This document shows, piece after piece, positions 58,567-64,000 of a stretch of 64,000 nt of DNA. Origin of the DNA: Botryotinia globosa (Eukaryota; Ascomycota; Leotiomycetes; Helotiales; Sclerotiniaceae); the NCBI GenBank assembly GCA_014898425.1, contig RCSZ01000012.1:1302001-1366000 (forward strand), given 5' to 3'. Below the pieces are notes generated by a model, which saw only the letters and a program-made list of their open reading frames with translations, ran no database searches and was not told the DNA's origin. Position 1 is the first letter of the stretch. Each line of letters starts with the position of its first letter. A program made the translations under genes and the position numbers.

Positions 58567-59784
58567 TGGATGATATGATTAATTGTCAGACGATCTATTG
58601 CCTCTGAATAACAAGCAATGATGCAAGGCTAATTTTTTGGTGTGTTTCTTCCAGATGAAATTTGTGGCTGAAATCTCTCTCTTCCGAGTTACTTTTCCAC
58701 CTTTAGACGAAATGGAATTTACTGTTTACTTGTAAGGAAATTCCAATGGAACCCTTGCTGCTCCTTCAGACAAACGAGGAAATGGAAGCGGAGAAGGTTC
58801 CTGAAAGGGGGTACCGACGAATCAATTCCTCTGGTGAGAACCTGCGCTCGACAACTATGAATCTAATGGGTCGAATTGAATAGATGGGTCGAAATGCAAT
58901 GCTGTACGTCGATCACAAATGCCAAGTCCTTTTTGCTTGTTTGTTTTTGGGTTAAATATCCTAGGTATCCATAGTTCGAAAGTGTTCGAACTCGAGTTAT
59001 TCAACTTATAAACTACTAGACGCAGTGACGTGACACCACCTCAGCCCTCGTTTGCGAATGACCTCAAAAAGGACTTGGGAGAAAATGTCTGGACTGCTAA
59101 CAAATTACCAAAGATGGGATGAGTTTCCGTGATGTTGGAACCTTTTTGCGTCTAATAAGATTGATCCAATCGGGTAATTATCTTTTTCTTTATCCGATTT
59201 TAATTTTATTTTTTTTAAAGCGGTGAAGTTGTTGTTTGCTTTCAATTGATTCAATCAATCCTCTCTTCTCATGGAACGAAATGGGGGGGGGGGGAAGTCA
59301 AGTGATTGAAGCTTCTTTCCTATCTTTCTCCCTTGCAGCAGCTTCTCCTTGTGTTGTCAAGGAGGAGTGGATATATTTGTTCGTGTATGTGATTATTTCT
59401 TCTTCTTCTGCTTCTTCTTCCTCTTCTTCTTCTCCCTTTTTCTTCCGTGATCAATCGTTTTGGGTATCGAGACAGAGATAGGAAGATGTAAAGTACAAGA
59501 GGAAGTCTTGTACCAAGTGAAAGATAACTGTGGACGTCTGTGTCGTGGGATTCTTTGTGCGGTGGTACAAGAAAGATGCAGTACGAAGAGTGATGCTTTT
59601 CTTGTGTAACGAAACAAGAGATGCGTCGCAGTAGGAATGGCCTTGGAAGGATGAAAAGCTGTGAGATCCTAATTAGGTATGGAATGTGGATTGATATCGA
59701 GGGGCAATATTTTAGTAAATAAGGTCGAGGAGAGAAGATGAAGGAAAGCTTTTAGTAGAGTAGTAGAGTCCGAGGTTATGCAAG

Positions 59785-59835
59785 GTAGGTGAGGAAAGTA
59801 AGGAAGGCAAAGTAAGGAAGGCAAAGTAAGGAAGA
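59785..59835. repeat. AGTAAGGAAGGCAA tandem repeat
   Basis: Three to four 14-15-bp near-identical units. Confidence 0.75.
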
Positions 59836-60019
59836 AAGATAGATTGATAGATAGATAGATATCTTGATGATTGATTGCTAGATGGATGCTTGCTGGTTCA
59901 TTTCACTCCGAGGTTTGTTTCAAATGTTATATACTCCGTGTACTGGTTATTGAAATGTCGATATGATAGATAGGTACTACCCTCACAGGGAAAGGAAGAT
60001 GGATGTATAATAATCACAT

Positions 60020-60078
60020 GTATATATGGATGTATATATGGATGTATATATGGATGTATATATGGATGTATATATGTA
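60020..60078. repeat. 12-bp minisatellite (TATATGGATGTA)
   Basis: About five tandem units. Confidence 0.85.
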
Positions 60079-60909
60079 TACACACGTAAATTCCTTATTA
60101 CCAGGTGGTGAAAAGTGTGATGAAGAAAAGAAGAGGGGATTGGTTCAACGAGTGTACAAAAGTACAAAAGTATCTAGATACATGTAATCTTTCATGACTC
60201 GGTCCACGTGCAAATGTCCTTATGATCTAATGGTATATACGTCCATCGTAGATGGTCTCGATTGTCTCGATTGTCTCGATAGTTTACCTACTAGACCTTG
60301 TACTCTACACTTCACTTATCTCCACCAGTCTCCACAAGCCATTCGAAAGGATCTTCCCCCGTCCCCCTTTGTTCTAGAGAGGGAAGGGGAGGGGAGGGAA
60401 GGGAGAGATCTCTGAGAGATAAGGCTAATAAGGCTTTGATCAATCAATCAATCATCATCTTCATCTTCATCTTCTTCTTCTTCCTCTTCTTCCTCTTCTT
60501 CTCACAACCTTGATGGCTACGGTAGTTGGAGTCCATCATGATATATACTTCTGATAGGGTAACATGTATCACTCGAGAATGATTCTTACCTGGTATGGCA
60601 AAAAAGTATTTTTATATCAAATCCCTTCCGTCGCTCAATCCACCCATGATTTCCCCACAAAATGTAGATAAGGCGGGACCTAATACTTCGTAATAGAGTT
60701 TTGCGGCATCGGATGATGAAAAAGAACTTCATCTAATTTGACTAATTTGACTAATTAGTGAAATGTGAATGCAGACGGTGCACCATGTGGTCTAAGACTT
60801 TGGGAATTGGTAATAGTATCATACTTCCATCCATTCAAGCACAATCTGGAATTTGGAATCTGGATGTTTTTGTTTGGAGGCCAATGGGAAAATTGTATCA
60901 AGTCCGTAT

Positions 60910-60978
60910 CGTATGTATGTATGTATGTATGTATGTATGTATGTATGTATGTATGTATGTATGTATGTATGTATGTAT
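60910..60978. repeat. (GTAT)n microsatellite
   Basis: About 17 perfect tandem tetranucleotide units. Confidence 0.95.
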
Positions 60979-61383
60979 CCTTTATATGTACGAGTTATTA
61001 ATTAACTCACTTGTGAGTCGTGAGTCGTGAGTCGTTCACTACAGTCTACAAGTGGAGATTGGAATGAATGCTACAGTACTTCCCTTTTCGTGTCTACTCT
61101 GGGACGAAGAACTCTCAAGGTCGTTGTCATCTAACCAACCAATGAGAAGGATTCTATTACACTGTCTTCTCTACGGAGTAGATGACCTCCACGTGTTGAT
61201 GACTGTTGATACCAAATTGTATATTTCGATGAATCGGGGTTGAGAAACATACAGATCGATGAAAGCTTTATTAGGAACCTCATTCATTCCCCAGTAGTGC
61301 TGTATCATTATCATTATCATATATCATGCATGTATCATGTTGTATCACCTCGTATCAATCAATGCTCTTACTCTTTCTTACCT

Positions 61384-61455
61384 ACTGACTACTGACTACT
61401 GACTACTGGTTATTGACTACTAACTACTGATTATTGGTTATTGACTATTGACTAC
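61384..61455. repeat. TACTGAC/TATTGAC short tandem array
   Basis: Tandem seven- to ten-base ACTGACT-type units with A/T variation. Confidence 0.7.
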
Positions 61456-61457
61456 TC

Positions 61458-61596
61458 ACTCCTTACTCCTTACTCCTCCTCCTCACTCCTCCTCCTCACT
61501 CCTCCTCCTCCTCCTCACTCCTCCTCCTCCTCCTCACTCCTCCTCCTCACTCCTCACTCCTCTCCCTCACCCCTCCTCCTCACTCCTCCTCACTCC
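61458..61596. repeat. CTCCTCCTCA pyrimidine-rich array
   Basis: About 140 bp of CTCCTC/ACTCCTC units; one strand is nearly all pyrimidine, with periodic A. Confidence 0.9.
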
Positions 61597-63525
61597 TCAT
61601 TCGAAGTTTGACATCAAATCTGCTCTTGATATAGACCATCAGACTACCAGACTATCCATACCAACCCCAACCTCTATCTTACCATACCATGAATTCACGA
61701 TATCAAATCAAAGAATCGTGAGCACTGAGGAGATAAAATAAGAACAGAGATTGATTTTTCTTACCCCATTCCAATATGAATCCAGAATCTTGAACCAATG
61801 AGAAATTTTGCTTCTCAAACCATTTCCCATTACCTAACCACATCATGGTTTACCTTGAACTGTCTTCAAATTTTTCAATGCCATGTTGCCATTTCTTATA
61901 ATTATTACTTCATGAGAATTGATCCTTTTCCGTCCGGTCATACACATTTCCGTCATTCTTCGCCATGGAATTGATCTGGACTGCGAATTCGGAATACCGC
62001 CATTTCAATGTCTCATTGTTCCCAGAGAACTCTGTTTTTCAACATCCACATGAACCAAAGATTTATTTGGGGACCGATTAATCAATCTTATTCTGCTCTG
62101 CGTTGCTTTGCTTTGCGGCCAATAAAAATATTCTTAGCTAGCTGGAGCCATATGAAATGTTCCATGTCCCATCATTATTGGATCTTATTACCTACTTCGA
62201 CCACAAAAATTCACCTAAATCTTATACGAATTACCCCTTCATCTTAGGCGACAGAATCTTCCAGATTCAACCAAATCGAAAAAAGTCCCTCATTCTGATT
62301 CTCGTTCTGATTCTCATGGCATGGCTCAAGCTTCCCCCCTCGCACTTTTACTTGATACAAAATAATCGGTTCCCGAAGAATGAACGACGATTAGATTTTC
62401 GATTTTCGACGGGATGAGCCTTGTTTTGGAAACTATTCTCCTAGCTCAAGAGTCAATACGCATGGACGTTGCTCAATTGAGGAATTATCTTGTCAAAGAA
62501 ATCCGGGGTAGCATTAGGGGCAAAGACCCTGTTTTTTGCCTCTATTCTTTTCCCCTCTTCTTTTGTGCCCTGACTCCTGAGTACATTGTCTCTCTCCACT
62601 TGTCAGCCCTCGCCGAAAGCAGTTTTCTCGCCGCGGAGAAGTATCATTTTAATATGACGAATACCTGGTGCGATTTGGGATCATAAGTGTGAATGTGAGA
62701 ATATCATGGGAAGGCGGGTGATTACCCCGCAGATTCTCGAATCAATACTTTTTGACGTCAATGTCCTTCCTATATCTTCTCGTTATCTTATCTATCTCAC
62801 TCCTCAGATCTTTGCTCAATTCCTTCGTTTGATTGGAGATGTCTTGCAGTTCGTTCGGCTGCAATGCAACCAACTATTGTACTGTATTCATCCAAAAATG
62901 CAAGGAGACAGATTTGGTCATGAACCTGAACTATCCTTCTATCCTTCCCGCTTTTATCTTCCATCGTCCTTGCAGAGGATCGTTTTATTTGCTGCCACAC
63001 CGCTGGGTTTGCATATGCGTGAATCATTCAGGCAGGTCCTCATCGTAAGGCGAAAATTCTGGTCATCATCCAGCAACCGCTTCACAGCCATAAACGAAAC
63101 CGAAACATTTCGAACTTGGCTGACTCGCTGATCAATTGTGCCAAATATTGTTTTTCATGAGCCCCGATTTTGGCCAATATCACTCAGATTGGATGGCCAA
63201 TTATCTAGGCGATCTCGCATAGCTGTGTATGCGAACAGTGCCCATTGGTAAACTTGCTCTCGCCCACTCTGCAGACATATATGCATTCAAGCACCATGTT
63301 CTCATCTACCAAAGGCTTCACATGTGGTAGGTGCTAGCTCAACAAAGCATTTCTGTAAAACACTACAATTTGGTAAACTAGATAGTATCTACAAGCCAAT
63401 CGTCCTATGAACACGCACCAGGGACACAATCGATCCACAATGCCGAAAAGCACTGAACCCCATTTTCTATCTTCCACAGTGCACTCGAGGAACAAAACCC
63501 AAGAACATCAAATTGCAAGGCAAAT

Positions 63526-64000
63526 TCATTGTAACTTTTTTATCCAAACTTTCGCCTCTGCTAGTCTTCTGACGGCCGTTGGATACTCTGGACTTCCTAT
63601 TCGCTCTACCAGTGAGCTCCACATTGCATCGTTTAGAGCTTTTGAGGTCTTATCCAACGATGCATCCACCCTCTCTACATTTCCTATAGCATGTTCATCC
63701 TTATACAATAGTCTTGCTGCCTCGATTCTGTCCGCTGCCTTTTCCCATCCCTTAAGTACTGACTTGATCGCTTTTGCTATGTTAGTTGTCGCTGCTGAAT
63801 ATGTCTCGAATGTATCTGGTGGAACCTTGATACCGGGCTTTTCAAGTCCTTGCTTGAGATCATTGTAAACATCTATCAGCAGTTTACCGATCGTAGGACA
63901 ATTGGGCCCTTCTTTCTTCCCGAGTATTTGACAGAGAATTTGTTCGCCTTCGCGATATGTCTTTTGTGGAATGTCGGTGAAGTCATGATGTGTGATGTTA
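63526..64000 (-). CDS. 3' part of an unrecognised gene, cut by the window edge
   Basis: The minus strand is open from the right edge to a TGA at 63526, with at least 157 codons. The product is soluble, rich in Lys/Glu/Ala and mainly helical: REGEQILCQILGKKEG, DVYNDLKQGLEKPGIKVPPD, TNIAKAIKSVLKGWEKAADR, LDKTSKALNDAMW and VRRLAEAKVWIKK. There is no membrane segment. I do not recognise the family. The plus-strand frame of 153 codons at 63407-63868 is the antisense shadow, since the minus frame is longer and has better composition. The start and upstream exons lie outside the window. Confidence 0.6.
   Translation of the reverse strand, partial: NITHHDFTDIPQKTYREGEQILCQILGKKEGPNCPTIGKLLIDVYNDLKQGLEKPGIKVPPDTFETYSAATTNIAKAIKSVLKGWEKAADRIEAARLLYKDEHAIGNVERVDASLDKTSKALNDAMWSSLVERIGSPEYPTAVRRLAEAKVWIKKLQ

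Larger units (their letters stand above)
58567..63525. other. 5-kb intergenic region with microsatellites
   Basis: No supportable gene. Frames at 62008-63131 (79-141 codons) show no motifs. Simple repeats are abundant from 59390 to 61610 and are listed separately where clear; a poly-G run (59284-59294) also occurs. The first part is the nmr1 promoter. Confidence 0.5.

Noticed and set aside
61448..61741. 97-codon Ser/Leu/Pro-rich frame
   Set aside because: Product of the CTCCTC repeat.
62706..63131. 141-codon plus frame in the right-hand intergenic region
   Set aside because: No recognised motif, mixed composition and no splice partners; too weak to call.

Overview
This is nuclear DNA of a filamentous ascomycete, most likely a leotiomycete of the Botrytis/Sclerotinia group. 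The reasons are: genes cut by many short GT-AG introns (mostly 46-102 nt), AT-leaning intergenic DNA rich in microsatellites, a fungal CBM1-tagged beta-glucosidase, a fungal NLR, an nmr1-type nitrogen regulator, and an acid glutamic peptidase very like ACP1 of Sclerotinia and Botrytis. The genus is an inference. All spliced gene models were assembled by hand from splice sites and reading frame, and each full model sums to a multiple of three.

Left part (1-14 kb, gene-rich): an APC/C subunit Apc15 gene with an 11-codon first exon; a 12-exon secreted GH3 beta-glucosidase with a C-terminal cellulose-binding module; a prolyl-4-hydroxylase-type dioxygenase; a divergently transcribed relative of plant 'pathogen-related protein'; and a Gln-rich, Cys-rich single-pass membrane protein that looks like a wall sensor.

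Middle (14-32 kb, gene-poor): a desert interrupted only by a three-repeat Myb transcription factor (20.3-21.7 kb), a small secreted protein with Kex2-type Lys-Arg sites (27.6 kb) and the acid protease (29-29.8 kb). A perfect 11-bp inverted repeat and other dyads lie in the desert.

Right-centre (33-46 kb): a five-exon NLR (N-terminal STAND domain, NACHT, ankyrin) whose P-loop sits on a 25-nt exon; a 1773-residue acidic telomere-type OB-fold protein; a flavin monooxygenase divergent from it; and an eIF4E/4EHP-like cap-binding protein.

Right part (46-64 kb): a tRNA-Gly(TCC) with a flawed acceptor stem, a broken multi-pass membrane protein gene, a PHBH-type FAD monooxygenase, the nmr1/nmrA homologue, two zones of micro- and minisatellites (one apparently split by a small palindromic insertion), and the 3' end of an unrecognised gene running off the right edge.

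There is no obvious secondary-metabolite cluster. The shared theme is a plant-associated lifestyle: cellulose breakdown, acid proteolysis, nitrogen-source control and NLR-based recognition. I found no CRISPR arrays or complete transposons.
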